From NCBI GenBank assembly GCA_937995335.1, contig CALKIH010000047.1, positions 62,001 to 126,000 on the forward strand: 64,000 bases of DNA, given 5' to 3'. Of the stretch, positions 17,290 to 25,723 are shown one piece after another. The position numbers and the translations under genes were made by a program. Each line of letters starts with the position of its first letter. The first letter of the stretch is position 1. The notes under the pieces were generated by a model. That model did no database searches and was not told the DNA's origin. It saw nothing but the letters and a program-made list of their open reading frames with translations. The stretch is from UBA2357 sp002344625 (GTDB lineage Bacteria > Pseudomonadota > Gammaproteobacteria > Burkholderiales > Rhodocyclaceae).

Positions 17290-18783
17290 TCACGGTGATA
17301 TTGGCCCGATGTACTTTCGGGCAATCACAACGTTATCGATGTATAGGCTCATGTCCCGCGGAGACGGCTTGACCCCCCCGTGGTAAACGTTCAGCCAGAT
17401 GCTCTCGATGCGCAGATCATCAACGATTCGGAAGTTGAGTTCTAATCGCTCGTAAACAAGATGCCCGTCGATCCAGGCCTTGAAAACGCCATTGTTCTCC
17501 CCGGGGCTATTGAGCTTCAAGTATTGCTCGATCGCATACCAGCGATTGTTCTGAAGCAAGCCGCCCGGACCACGGTTCCAACCCCAGTAGTGACCGGAGT
17601 TGCCCCGCATGTCCGCATGGTAAACGTATGATCCGATAGGTGTTTGTATCGGCACATTGCCTTTGGCAGGGGTTGCCACCGCAAAGGCTCCTCGTGCCGA
17701 CCAGCCGTTGGTCCCGTCCGAAGGGCGCATACCCCACCCTCCCCGGCCATAGGTACCCGCGATCCCCGGAAGCTTTCCGCCTTCGACATCAGGATTCCAA
17801 TCATCCCCTAGACGAAGGTAGTAACGGAAGTAGATCTCCTCCGGCTCACTTCCGTCGCCATGCTCGGCAAACAGGTAGCGCAGATTGAGTGCGGTATTCT
17901 TGCCTTGTTTCAGCGTCGTCTTGAGTGCAGCTCCATGGAGGGGCCTAAAACCATTCTCAGGATCCGAACTGACTCTCGACATTTCGCTGGCGGTCAGGCG
18001 ATTCCAAGCCGAATGCCAATCATCTCGTTCGAAGTCGGCAAAATACACAACCTGCGGATGATCAGCCAACCCCTCGTCACCACGTCGCTCAGCAGCTAGA
18101 CCATTCGTCGCCGGCGTCGACTCAACCGCCCATGAGGGCTGTGTGCTGAACGCACCGATCTGCAACGTACGCCCAAAAAGCCGGGTCGGCGTCAGGACAA
18201 TCGTGGCACGCGTGAGGACTTTGGCTTCACCATTCGGAAGATCGAACACGATCAGCGCGTTATTATCAGGCCCTACCCTAATGGTTTGGCCGGCGCCGAC
18301 ACTCCTGAAAGTCGAGCAGTCGAGCGTGGTGTCAGCCAGCACTCTGTGACGACTCGGTGGGCGCTCGTCCCACTCCAGTTCGAGCACCGGTCCGAGGCCT
18401 TCTTTATGCTCGCGACTTTGAAACACCATGATGCCCTGGCCCGTCAGCGACCGCAGCAACACGCCGGTGTTGGGCCTTTCTCCAGCTAGCCACATCCTAG
18501 CCAATGGCGTGATGTCGATCCGGATACCATCGCTGAGATTGGCTCTGCCCCCCTGAGCGAGGCCAAATTCAGCCTCGCCATGCTTCTCTCCGTTGCGGTC
18601 CACCCAATCGCCCAAGCGCCGTTGCCAAGCGAGACGACCCGCCAGTGAAAAGTTTGCGCAGGTCACCCCATTGGGCCCGTCATTTAGCGAACGCACATCG
18701 CGTTCTGCCGCATACCCCGCCGTCGCCCCCTGCAATGCAATCAACAACACGCACATCTGCAGGGAATCACGACATCGTTTCAC
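17290..18783 (-). CDS. secreted PL14-like polysaccharide lyase with N-terminal DNRLRE-type modules
   Basis: A 497-residue exported protein and last gene of the EPS gene train. I place the start at GTG 18783, which overlaps the deacetylase stop by 4 bp (GTGA) and gives a clean signal peptide (MKRCRDSLQMCVLLIALQG, then TAGYAAE). Residues about 40-230 carry DNRLRE-like strands (DITPLARMW, GVLLRSLTGQGIMVFQSREH, PVLELEWDE, ALIVFDLPNG). The C-terminal half (from VVYFADFE) resembles the PL14 alginate/glucuronan lyase fold: IYFRYYLRLGDDW, GGKLPGIAGTYGRGGWGMR, IGSYVYHADM, WYAIEQYLKLNSPG and DDLRIESIWLNVYHGG. The likely role is cutting the uronate-rich polymer made by this operon during export or release. 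Confidence 0.68.
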   Translation of the reverse strand: MKRCRDSLQMCVLLIALQGATAGYAAERDVRSLNDGPNGVTCANFSLAGRLAWQRRLGDWVDRNGEKHGEAEFGLAQGGRANLSDGIRIDITPLARMWLAGERPNTGVLLRSLTGQGIMVFQSREHKEGLGPVLELEWDERPPSRHRVLADTTLDCSTFRSVGAGQTIRVGPDNNALIVFDLPNGEAKVLTRATIVLTPTRLFGRTLQIGAFSTQPSWAVESTPATNGLAAERRGDEGLADHPQVVYFADFERDDWHSAWNRLTASEMSRVSSDPENGFRPLHGAALKTTLKQGKNTALNLRYLFAEHGDGSEPEEIYFRYYLRLGDDWNPDVEGGKLPGIAGTYGRGGWGMRPSDGTNGWSARGAFAVATPAKGNVPIQTPIGSYVYHADMRGNSGHYWGWNRGPGGLLQNNRWYAIEQYLKLNSPGENNGVFKAWIDGHLVYERLELNFRIVDDLRIESIWLNVYHGGVKPSPRDMSLYIDNVVIARKYIGPISP

Positions 18784-19829
18784 GCTGTCGAGGAGCGACT
18801 CACGAACCGCCTTGCACTTTGCATCAGGCTCCAGAATCCGCACAGCTTTGCCTCCAGTTCTATTTCGGACATCGACTGGCAGTCCAGAATCCGGGCAAGC
18901 GCCATCACATTCGCATCACGACCATTCAAGCCGAACTCGGTTGTGGTTGCACTGACAATGCCGCTTTGTCGAAGAGTGCCGAAAATACGCTCGCTGTAAA
19001 CGCCGCTCGGGTAACAAAAATGCCTCAAGTCACTGCAATCCCTCTCGAGCATGGCTGACAAATGTTCCCGATTCAGTCGCAGTTCCCGAGAAACTGCGTC
19101 CAGCTCAAAATCGTGCATGCGGTGGGAGTGTGTATGCAGTTGCAGATCGGTCCCTCGATGCCGACACTCGCGCAACGCATCCTCGTCCATGAGGTGAAAA
19201 CAACGGTCGCGTACCAGGCGCTCGAGATCAAGGCCAAACGCCGGCGCGATACTCTCGAGCATCTCCCAGCGTGAATCCAGTGTCGGCTGCGCCTCGAGAT
19301 AAGCTGCCAGCGCTTTCGCATAGCCATCACGGTCCCTCAAAGGCCACGCGCTACCGTCAATTTCCTCGCCAGGGAATAGGTGCGTGGGGCTTGGCAGAGA
19401 TTCCGCACGTTGCACCATATAGCCGATGAGCACATTAAGCACAGGTTTCTGATGGGTAGCGTAATAGGTGGTGACATAGAGCGTTGCCGGCATACCGTGG
19501 CGCTCGAGCGCCGGAATCATGTCGGTAAAGGTGCCGTGCCAGGCGTCGTCGATGGTAATCACGACTGCCGCGGCGGGTAGTGAACCATCGCGCAGCCCCG
19601 ACACGGCAGCATCGAGACCTATTACCGGGTACCCAAGACGTTTGATCATCTCGAGCCTGGCGGAAAACGTTGCCTTGTCCATGAACAAGCAGTCGCCGTA
19701 GTGTGGCGCCCCCCCAAGCCAGATGCCGTGATAGCACAGGATACGTAGTTGACCACGGGTGAGTCGGCGGCTCACGGCGAACAGTCCAGTCAGCTTTGCG
19801 GCGTGAAGTACGAATTGCTTGAGCGACAT
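18780..19829 (-). CDS. polysaccharide deacetylase (NodB-like) A
   Basis: A 349-residue protein with NodB homology. RILCYHGIW opens the barrel, VVITIDDAWHGTF holds the Asp-Asp catalytic/metal pair (about residue 90-100), and LQLHTHSHRMHDF gives the HxxxH zinc site. Family members remove N- or O-acetyl groups from glycans. The N-terminus (FVLHAAKLTGLFAVSRRL) is only mildly hydrophobic, so secretion is uncertain. The DDAW in place of the usual DDGY is a small deviation next to the active site. It is coupled by a 4-bp overlap to the downstream lyase and lies 50 bp after a second deacetylase. Confidence 0.8.
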   Translation of the reverse strand: MSLKQFVLHAAKLTGLFAVSRRLTRGQLRILCYHGIWLGGAPHYGDCLFMDKATFSARLEMIKRLGYPVIGLDAAVSGLRDGSLPAAAVVITIDDAWHGTFTDMIPALERHGMPATLYVTTYYATHQKPVLNVLIGYMVQRAESLPSPTHLFPGEEIDGSAWPLRDRDGYAKALAAYLEAQPTLDSRWEMLESIAPAFGLDLERLVRDRCFHLMDEDALRECRHRGTDLQLHTHSHRMHDFELDAVSRELRLNREHLSAMLERDCSDLRHFCYPSGVYSERIFGTLRQSGIVSATTTEFGLNGRDANVMALARILDCQSMSEIELEAKLCGFWSLMQSARRFVSRSSTA

Positions 19830-19879
19830 GATTTATGTATTCCCGGAATCAGCTTTGTTCAGCTACGACAGGTCCGGGC

Positions 19880-20839
19880 TCAGACTGTCACGGCTTCGGT
19901 CAGCAGGTTACGACCAAGGCGGTACATGAACGTATTGCGGTTGGAATCCCACGGTGTGAAGCGCGGCAGTTGGAACAAGTTGGTGTCACGACGCGAAACG
20001 CCCCAAGCCGTGGTAAACGCCGCCTTGAAGCCCGCATCTTTCACGATCCGGGCATGCTCCGGCCGGAAGTCCTGGCCCGGCTGTCCATTCGGATAGGCAA
20101 ACAGATCTATACGCTCACCAAGAATATCCTCGAGCCTGCGCTTACCCTCGACAATCTCGCTACGTGCCCTCTCGTGATCCAGCGAAGCAAGGATCGGATG
20201 GGAGCAGGTGTGCCCACCCACGACCATACCGGCATGCCTAAGCTGCCTTACCTGCCCCGAAGTCATCATCAGATCGTTCGGTATTTCGACCCCCGATCGA
20301 ACAACGATCTCGTCGATACACTCTGTTCGCTGCGAATCAGGCAAATACTTGACCCGCGCGTTGAGCTTGGCAACAACACGGACCACGTTGCCAGCCACAA
20401 GCTGGTGTACGCCTAAACCAAGGTCATCCAGATCGAGAACATCGTGCACACATTTGCGGACTGCAATCGCCAACCGGTCATTCCACATCGTGCCACCGTC
20501 CAGAAAATCGGTGGCGACAAAAAAAGCCGCCGTAAGCCGGTGTCGCATCAACACAGGCAAGGCCAACTCCGCGTTGTCGGCGTAGCCATCGTCGAACGTG
20601 ATACACAGCGCCCGCGCGGGCAGCTCACCGCGAACCAGGCGCTCCACCGCCTCGTCCGGCGCGATGACGTTGAACGCATTCGCAACCCAGGAAAGCAATT
20701 CATCAAAGCGCGCTTCATTCATCGCGCGTTTGCCCGCAGACCCACCCGAGGGCCTTACGCGGTGAAATATCAACGTCGACAACTTACCGCGGCCACCCGG
20801 TGGCGAAACCAGCGAAAAAGCGAATCGTGCCAGCATCAT
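19880..20839 (-). CDS. polysaccharide deacetylase (NodB-like) B
   Basis: A 319-residue NodB-type deacetylase. LSTLIFHRVRP begins the fold, ALCITFDDGYADN is the first catalytic motif with the Asp pair, GGHTCSHPIL is the zinc-binding HxxxH, and LFAYPNGQPGQDF the following conserved Tyr/Pro segment. I set the start at 20839, where ATGA overlaps the stop of the upstream O-ligase gene; the frame also stays open to 20854. It differs enough from its neighbour to suggest a different bond or stage. It probably adjusts the acetylation of the exopolysaccharide. Confidence 0.82.
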   Translation of the reverse strand: MMLARFAFSLVSPPGGRGKLSTLIFHRVRPSGGSAGKRAMNEARFDELLSWVANAFNVIAPDEAVERLVRGELPARALCITFDDGYADNAELALPVLMRHRLTAAFFVATDFLDGGTMWNDRLAIAVRKCVHDVLDLDDLGLGVHQLVAGNVVRVVAKLNARVKYLPDSQRTECIDEIVVRSGVEIPNDLMMTSGQVRQLRHAGMVVGGHTCSHPILASLDHERARSEIVEGKRRLEDILGERIDLFAYPNGQPGQDFRPEHARIVKDAGFKAAFTTAWGVSRRDTNLFQLPRFTPWDSNRNTFMYRLGRNLLTEAVTV

Positions 20840-22164
20840 GCAGTCCTGATCCAATAAACAAGACGGTCTCGCAGACTCGCCGATGGACCGGGTCGGGCAC
20901 GAACATCAGCCCGCTCGTCCGTTTCCCATCGTCTCTCGAGCATCCAGCGTTGCGCGACGACGAGAGTGAGCAAGATATTGTATGGAAGGTCGAAATACGC
21001 GAGGCTCAGAAAGGCACCACCAACGGCAAAGCCTACAAAGGAAACTTGCACCATGGCCCCGAGGGTCCACAGCCAACCGATGTTCTCGTTCCGCCGATCG
21101 ATTTTGCGAAAACTCTTGGCGAGCTTCCAGCCCGACCACCAGATCAGCAGAAAGAGTATCAAGCCAATGTAACCATGCTCACCCAAGGTCTGAAAATAGA
21201 TGCTGTGCGCAGTCAGCGGATTGGTAGGGTCAGGTGCATAAAGGCTGAAAACAAAGGGATTCTGGACTGCGTATCCTCCCCCCAGAATCCGGTCGTTGGC
21301 GAGGTTGTACATTGCCCACCATGCGTTGATGCGACCCAGCGCGGATCCATCATCGTGATAGTTCTGGATCGTATCCATGCGCTCGAACCACGCAGCCGGC
21401 ATCATGGCAAGAATGACCAACGCTACCATGGCTCCCAACATGCCAGTCAGGAACTTGTTTGGCGCCCGCCACCACAAGACGACTCCCATCGCGCTTAGCG
21501 CCAGCAAAGCACCGCGAGATTGGGTCCCGATCGCCGAAATCGCCGAGAGAACCATCATGACGATCAATCCGTGCTTGATCCACTTGTGGGGTGTGGTCTG
21601 GCGCAAGAAGTACATCAGGGGGATGGCCATGATGAGCGCGAGGGCCAACTCGTTGTTTCCCTGGATAAATCCACCGGGCGGCCCCCAGACACGGCCACCT
21701 CCACCGGTCAGAATCGTGTAAATCCCGCCCTTTACGCCGTAGAAGCCAAGCGATAACACATTGACCCAGATGAAGAGTCGAATATGTTCGAATTTGTATA
21801 GCACGGCCATCGAAATGAACACCATGACCTGAATCTTGAGAACCTTATTCAACTGATTCGCGGACTCCCCAGGGAATATCGCAAAAATGGTCGTGATGCA
21901 CATCCACACCACGAATGCTGCAAGAAAGAACACCGGCGTAGTGAATGGGAGTTTGACGCGATCCTTGGTGGTAAACAGCGAGATCATCGTCACGGCGGCG
22001 ATCAGAGCCGCAATCGGCGCGTTATGGGTGAATCCGTAAGCGAGCTTGTGCGGGTTCATGATACTTACCCAAGTCCACAGCAGCACGCCAATATAGGCGT
22101 GCTTGAACGCCCTGGGCAGCGTCAACGCCAGAATTGCAGCAATCAGTAAGTCACGCAACGGCAT
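20836..22164 (-). CDS. putative O-glycosylation ligase / Wzy-like polymerase, exosortase A-associated
   Basis: A 442-residue integral membrane protein with roughly ten to eleven spans and a Wzy_C/O-antigen-ligase domain. The N-terminus PLRDLLIAAILALTLPRAFKHAYIGVLLWTW is characteristic of the exosortase A-associated O-ligase family. The large periplasmic loop between the later spans includes the NPLTAHSIYFQTLGEHGYIGLILF segment, with the conserved H and GE of the family. It is either the polymerase of the EPS repeat units or transfers the glycan to protein. No other polymerase candidate lies in the operon, so a Wzy role is plausible. The start codon directly abuts the PaaK-like stop codon. Confidence 0.8.
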   Translation of the reverse strand: MPLRDLLIAAILALTLPRAFKHAYIGVLLWTWVSIMNPHKLAYGFTHNAPIAALIAAVTMISLFTTKDRVKLPFTTPVFFLAAFVVWMCITTIFAIFPGESANQLNKVLKIQVMVFISMAVLYKFEHIRLFIWVNVLSLGFYGVKGGIYTILTGGGGRVWGPPGGFIQGNNELALALIMAIPLMYFLRQTTPHKWIKHGLIVMMVLSAISAIGTQSRGALLALSAMGVVLWWRAPNKFLTGMLGAMVALVILAMMPAAWFERMDTIQNYHDDGSALGRINAWWAMYNLANDRILGGGYAVQNPFVFSLYAPDPTNPLTAHSIYFQTLGEHGYIGLILFLLIWWSGWKLAKSFRKIDRRNENIGWLWTLGAMVQVSFVGFAVGGAFLSLAYFDLPYNILLTLVVAQRWMLERRWETDERADVRARPGPSASLRDRLVYWIRTA

Positions 22165-23547
22165 TCATGACCTCTGCGTCCCGTCCGAAATTCCCGGCAC
22201 CTTGCTCTGGACGTAGCGAAACTTGCCTGATTTCTCAACCGGAATCTGGTCTACCCGGCGAACGCTGACCATGACATCCGGCCCCAGGCGTCTCTTGAAG
22301 TCTGAAATAATTCGATCTTCAGAACTGGATTCGAACGCATCGGCTGCTACCAGCAAGACCTCCGTATGACCAAGATCATGCTGTACGATCTTGAAGCTCT
22401 CCACACCCGGCAGATCCCGGACCGTATAGATGAGCGCCAACCCGTGCATGATCGTGCCGTCGTGCGCCACCACGAAATCGGTCGTCCTACCCTGCACCTC
22501 GCCCAGCACCGGCAGCGTCAAACCGCATGAGCACGGTTTGGCAGACAGTACGCCGATATCGCCGGTCCGGTAGCGTACAAACGGAAAGTCGGTGGTGGCC
22601 ATGTGCGTCACCACGATTTCTCCAGCAACATCGGGCGGCACGACCAAGCCTTCCGCGTCCACCGTTTCGACAATGATGTCTTCAGCGCTGATGTGCAAGC
22701 TACCGTGCGGGCACGCGTGCGCGATGAAACCGGCGTCACGGGCACCATAACCGTTGGCGACAGGGCATCCGAACACTTCGGCGATGAGCGCGCGCTGCTC
22801 GTCGTACAAACGCTCGGAGGTCACGAAAGCGACCTTGATACCGAGCTCGTCCATTACGATGCGTTTCTGCTGCGCATGGCGTGCGATAAGCGACAGACTC
22901 GACGGGTAGCCGAACAACATTGCCGGCCGGCTACCGCGTATGGTTTCAACGAAGCGGTCGAGATTGGCCGGCGACATCTCGAATGCCGGCAACAACTCGC
23001 TGCGCATCACGCGGTCGCGCAACTGCCGAATGCGATCCTGCGCACCGAGTTCCACAGGGCTACCCCAAACGACAAGCTCAGGATCCCCGATATCGACCCC
23101 CCACCAGCGGGTCGCACGCCACTTCGCCGCCACATCGTGGCTCTTGCGCCCCTTGCCCATGTAGAAGATCAGCGGCTCACCCGACGATCCGCCGGTGTTG
23201 TAGCGGCTGAGCGGTCCGTGGTTCTCGGCCTTGAACGCTTCGGTCGCAGCCCGAATATCAGCTTTGGTCAACAATGGCAGTTGCGCGAGCGCATCCAGGC
23301 TCGTGACCCGGTCCGGGTTAAAGGCGATACGTGCGAAAAGCTCACGATAATACGGCACGGTCCGTCCGATCAGGGTCAGGAAGCCACGCAATCGCTCCAC
23401 ACGATACGCATCCAGCCGTTCTCGTGGCCAGTACTGGCTTTGTTCGAGTTGCCTGCGCAGCGCAACCGACTGATGGCCCTTGAACCGTTCGTGCAATGGA
23501 AACAGAACTTTCGAGCAGATCTTGGTATACAGACCCATGTGCCTCAT
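22165..23547 (-). CDS. PaaK/CapK-like AMP-forming ligase
   Basis: A 460-residue adenylate-forming enzyme resembling phenylacetate-CoA ligase and the CapK proteins of capsule loci. Visible features are SRYNTGGSSGEPLIFYMG (the AMP/ATP-binding loop, about residue 110), a YGARDAGFIAHACPHGSLHI region with potential metal-binding Cys/His, FVRYRTGDIGVL, the CSCGLTLPVLGEVQGR motif, and the C-terminal EKSGKFRYVQSKV lysine. I chose ATG 23547, which overlaps the upstream glycosyltransferase stop by 4 bp. In EPS loci these enzymes probably activate an acyl or amino-acid group for decoration of the polymer. The acyl substrate is unknown. Confidence 0.78.
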   Translation of the reverse strand: MRHMGLYTKICSKVLFPLHERFKGHQSVALRRQLEQSQYWPRERLDAYRVERLRGFLTLIGRTVPYYRELFARIAFNPDRVTSLDALAQLPLLTKADIRAATEAFKAENHGPLSRYNTGGSSGEPLIFYMGKGRKSHDVAAKWRATRWWGVDIGDPELVVWGSPVELGAQDRIRQLRDRVMRSELLPAFEMSPANLDRFVETIRGSRPAMLFGYPSSLSLIARHAQQKRIVMDELGIKVAFVTSERLYDEQRALIAEVFGCPVANGYGARDAGFIAHACPHGSLHISAEDIIVETVDAEGLVVPPDVAGEIVVTHMATTDFPFVRYRTGDIGVLSAKPCSCGLTLPVLGEVQGRTTDFVVAHDGTIMHGLALIYTVRDLPGVESFKIVQHDLGHTEVLLVAADAFESSSEDRIISDFKRRLGPDVMVSVRRVDQIPVEKSGKFRYVQSKVPGISDGTQRS

Positions 23548-24701
23548 CCTGCCTGAGTATCGACGGGTACCGAGCGATCGCGTTTGACGGCGACACGGCG
23601 ATAGACTGCGAACCACTGTTCCCGCACCCGTGGCCAGGCATAGCGCGCGACATCCGCCAGCCCCGCAGCACGCTGCGCATCGGCAAGCGCCCTGTCCGAC
23701 AGTATGCGAATAGTCGCTTGCGCCATCACCGCTGCGTTTCCGATCGGCACCAGAAGCGCGGAAACACCATCTTCGACCATGTCGGGAATGCCACCCGCAT
23801 TGGTACTGACGACCGGCACGCCACTCGCCAGCGCCTCGAGTATGGAAATCGGCATATTGTCGACGGTGCTCGGGTTGAGCATGCAGTCGGCCGACGCGTA
23901 GAGCGCCGGAATCTCCGCATTGTCGATACGGCCGCTGAAGGTCAGCGCCGAAGCAAGGCCAAGGGTTTCCGCTTGGGCGATCAGGCGATCGCGCTCGGGG
24001 CCGGTACCGGCGATCGTCATACGTGCCTCTTCGAACACCTTGCGAACTTCGGCAAAGGCCTCGATCGCCGTAGCAATGTCATAGATCGGTTCGAGGTTGC
24101 GGGTCACGATCAAGTGCGGCGCCCGACCGAACTCCCGCCCTGGCGCAGGCTTGAAACGCGAAAGATCGATGATGTTGGGTACCACCTCGGCATCGAGTCC
24201 GTACTGGGCAAACACCCTCTGCAGGAAGCTCGAGGGGGTCACGCGTGCGCTCGCCCGTCCGAGGGTACGAAACACATGGGCAGGCGCCCGCGCAAAGAAG
24301 GTGTCCGCATGACCACCACGGTAATTGACGATGACCGGGCAAGCACGCAGACGCGCGATCCATACGGCCGGCGCCGCAAACAGGTGCCAAGCCCAGCCGG
24401 AGTTGGCCAGCACATGCATGACCTCTGCGCGTCCTGCAGCCCGCCACAAAGCGAAGAGGTAAGGCACCAGGCGCGCGAACGCGCGCAGCACCGGCACATG
24501 TCCGATCCAACGCGGACGATAGTCGGGGTTGTTGCGCACCACTTCGACGACAACGCCTTCGGCTTTCAAAAGGCGCGCAAGCTGCTCGCACTGATTCGCC
24601 ATGCCGCCGGAAGGTGGCGGAAGGGGGCCTACAATGCAGACGATCGGAACCGCCTCGCGCAGGCGGTCCCCCTGCCCAGCAGGGTCGATCGCGGTATTCA
24701 A
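23544..24701 (-). CDS. GT4-type glycosyltransferase
   Basis: A 385-residue GT-B glycosyltransferase. PIVCIVGPLPPPSGGMANQCEQLARLL is the N-terminal acceptor-domain loop; the C-terminal donor domain has SGRIDNAEIPALYASADCMLNPSTVDNMPISILEALASGVPVVSTNAGG, which contains the E-x7-E-like retaining motif. I propose TTG 24701 as start because it forms a TTGA overlap with the transglutaminase stop, like the other joins in this operon; an open frame further upstream lies inside the previous gene. It adds one sugar of the EPS repeat unit at the cytoplasmic face. Confidence 0.78.
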   Translation of the reverse strand: MNTAIDPAGQGDRLREAVPIVCIVGPLPPPSGGMANQCEQLARLLKAEGVVVEVVRNNPDYRPRWIGHVPVLRAFARLVPYLFALWRAAGRAEVMHVLANSGWAWHLFAAPAVWIARLRACPVIVNYRGGHADTFFARAPAHVFRTLGRASARVTPSSFLQRVFAQYGLDAEVVPNIIDLSRFKPAPGREFGRAPHLIVTRNLEPIYDIATAIEAFAEVRKVFEEARMTIAGTGPERDRLIAQAETLGLASALTFSGRIDNAEIPALYASADCMLNPSTVDNMPISILEALASGVPVVSTNAGGIPDMVEDGVSALLVPIGNAAVMAQATIRILSDRALADAQRAAGLADVARYAWPRVREQWFAVYRRVAVKRDRSVPVDTQAG

Positions 24702-25723
24702 TTCAGCTCCCTGGATGTTTTCCTGCGTGCATACCGCCAGGCTATGAACGTGAGCACGCTCAACGCGCCAGCCATAACGACCCCAATCAGACGCCACTTC
24801 AACCACGTCATCGACTCACGCTGCGCGACGTTCTCTGGTGTTTCGAGAATCCGGATCGTTGGATGAACACCTGCGGCAACCCCTCCGAGTTGCTCGAGCG
24901 CTCGGTGCATATTGCCGAGCGACCGCACCAGCGGCGCCTGGTCGTATTCGAACACGTTGTTACCCCACCACATATACCACTCGGGCAAACCTCTGCGGTA
25001 ATACTCGATGGCCTTCTCATCGAACCTGAATCCCGGGCGTGCACTCGGCTTGACCGGCACCAGTCGGACCGCCGTCCCATTCACGAGCGCATCACGAAAC
25101 GCCATGGCTGACAAGGGGTGTTCGTCGCCGTCGACGACATAGAAATTGTTATGTACATCGATCATGACCCAGCGCGCGTTACGACTGTCCCATATCTCGT
25201 TGAAGATATGCCCGTGACCGCCGAAACCGTCAAATGAAAACGCCCATGGACGTGAAAAAATGCCGGCGGCGGTGGCAAGCCCGGTGAAACTGTCGGCGAA
25301 GTCGCCGCAATAGCCCTCGCCCTTGCCGGTGATGCGCAAATAGGTCTGTTCTAGGTCGTCCTGAATCGCGCCGCCGCTACGCCGGCCATCCACCAGCAGG
25401 TGCTGACCGATCCTGAGGGCGCTCGCCCAGTCGTCATCGTCGACCCGCAGGGCATGCTTGGCAATTGCATCGGCGTAGAGTGGAATCGGCGCGGCAGTTT
25501 CGCGTGCAAAATCCGCCGGCATGCTCCCCGGTGACCATTCCGGGTTGGCGGGTTCGACGTCGAGCAACAAGGCATTGCGCATACGCACCAACTCTGCCGA
25601 ATTTCTGAGGTGCGGAACCAGGGATCCGGTGATGATGAGCGTGACAGCTGTGCAGACCCAGAAAGCCCACAGCCATCCCCGACCCGCCGCCGCCCGTCGC
25701 GGCGGCGCCTTGCCCAACGTCAC
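24698..25723 (-). CDS. membrane-anchored transglutaminase-like protein
   Basis: A 341-residue protein with a transmembrane segment at about 18-37 and another at about 312-334. Between them lies a transglutaminase-like papain fold: GYCGDFADS (catalytic Cys, about 141), GHGHIFNEIWD (catalytic His, about 175) and WVMIDVHNN (Asp). The domain would face the periplasm. Such folds act as cysteine proteases, amidases or transpeptidase-like enzymes. Being in the EPS operon with amidotransferases, it could act on amide or peptide bonds of the exported polymer. Start ATG 25723 overlaps the upstream dehydrogenase stop by 4 bp. Confidence 0.75.
   Translation of the reverse strand: MTLGKAPPRRAAAGRGWLWAFWVCTAVTLIITGSLVPHLRNSAELVRMRNALLLDVEPANPEWSPGSMPADFARETAAPIPLYADAIAKHALRVDDDDWASALRIGQHLLVDGRRSGGAIQDDLEQTYLRITGKGEGYCGDFADSFTGLATAAGIFSRPWAFSFDGFGGHGHIFNEIWDSRNARWVMIDVHNNFYVVDGDEHPLSAMAFRDALVNGTAVRLVPVKPSARPGFRFDEKAIEYYRRGLPEWYMWWGNNVFEYDQAPLVRSLGNMHRALEQLGGVAAGVHPTIRILETPENVAQRESMTWLKWRLIGVVMAGALSVLTFIAWRYARRKTSRELN

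Noticed and set aside
22603..24866. Long plus-strand frames opposite the PaaK-like and glycosyltransferase genes
   Set aside because: They are shadows of conserved minus-strand genes joined by 4-bp overlaps.
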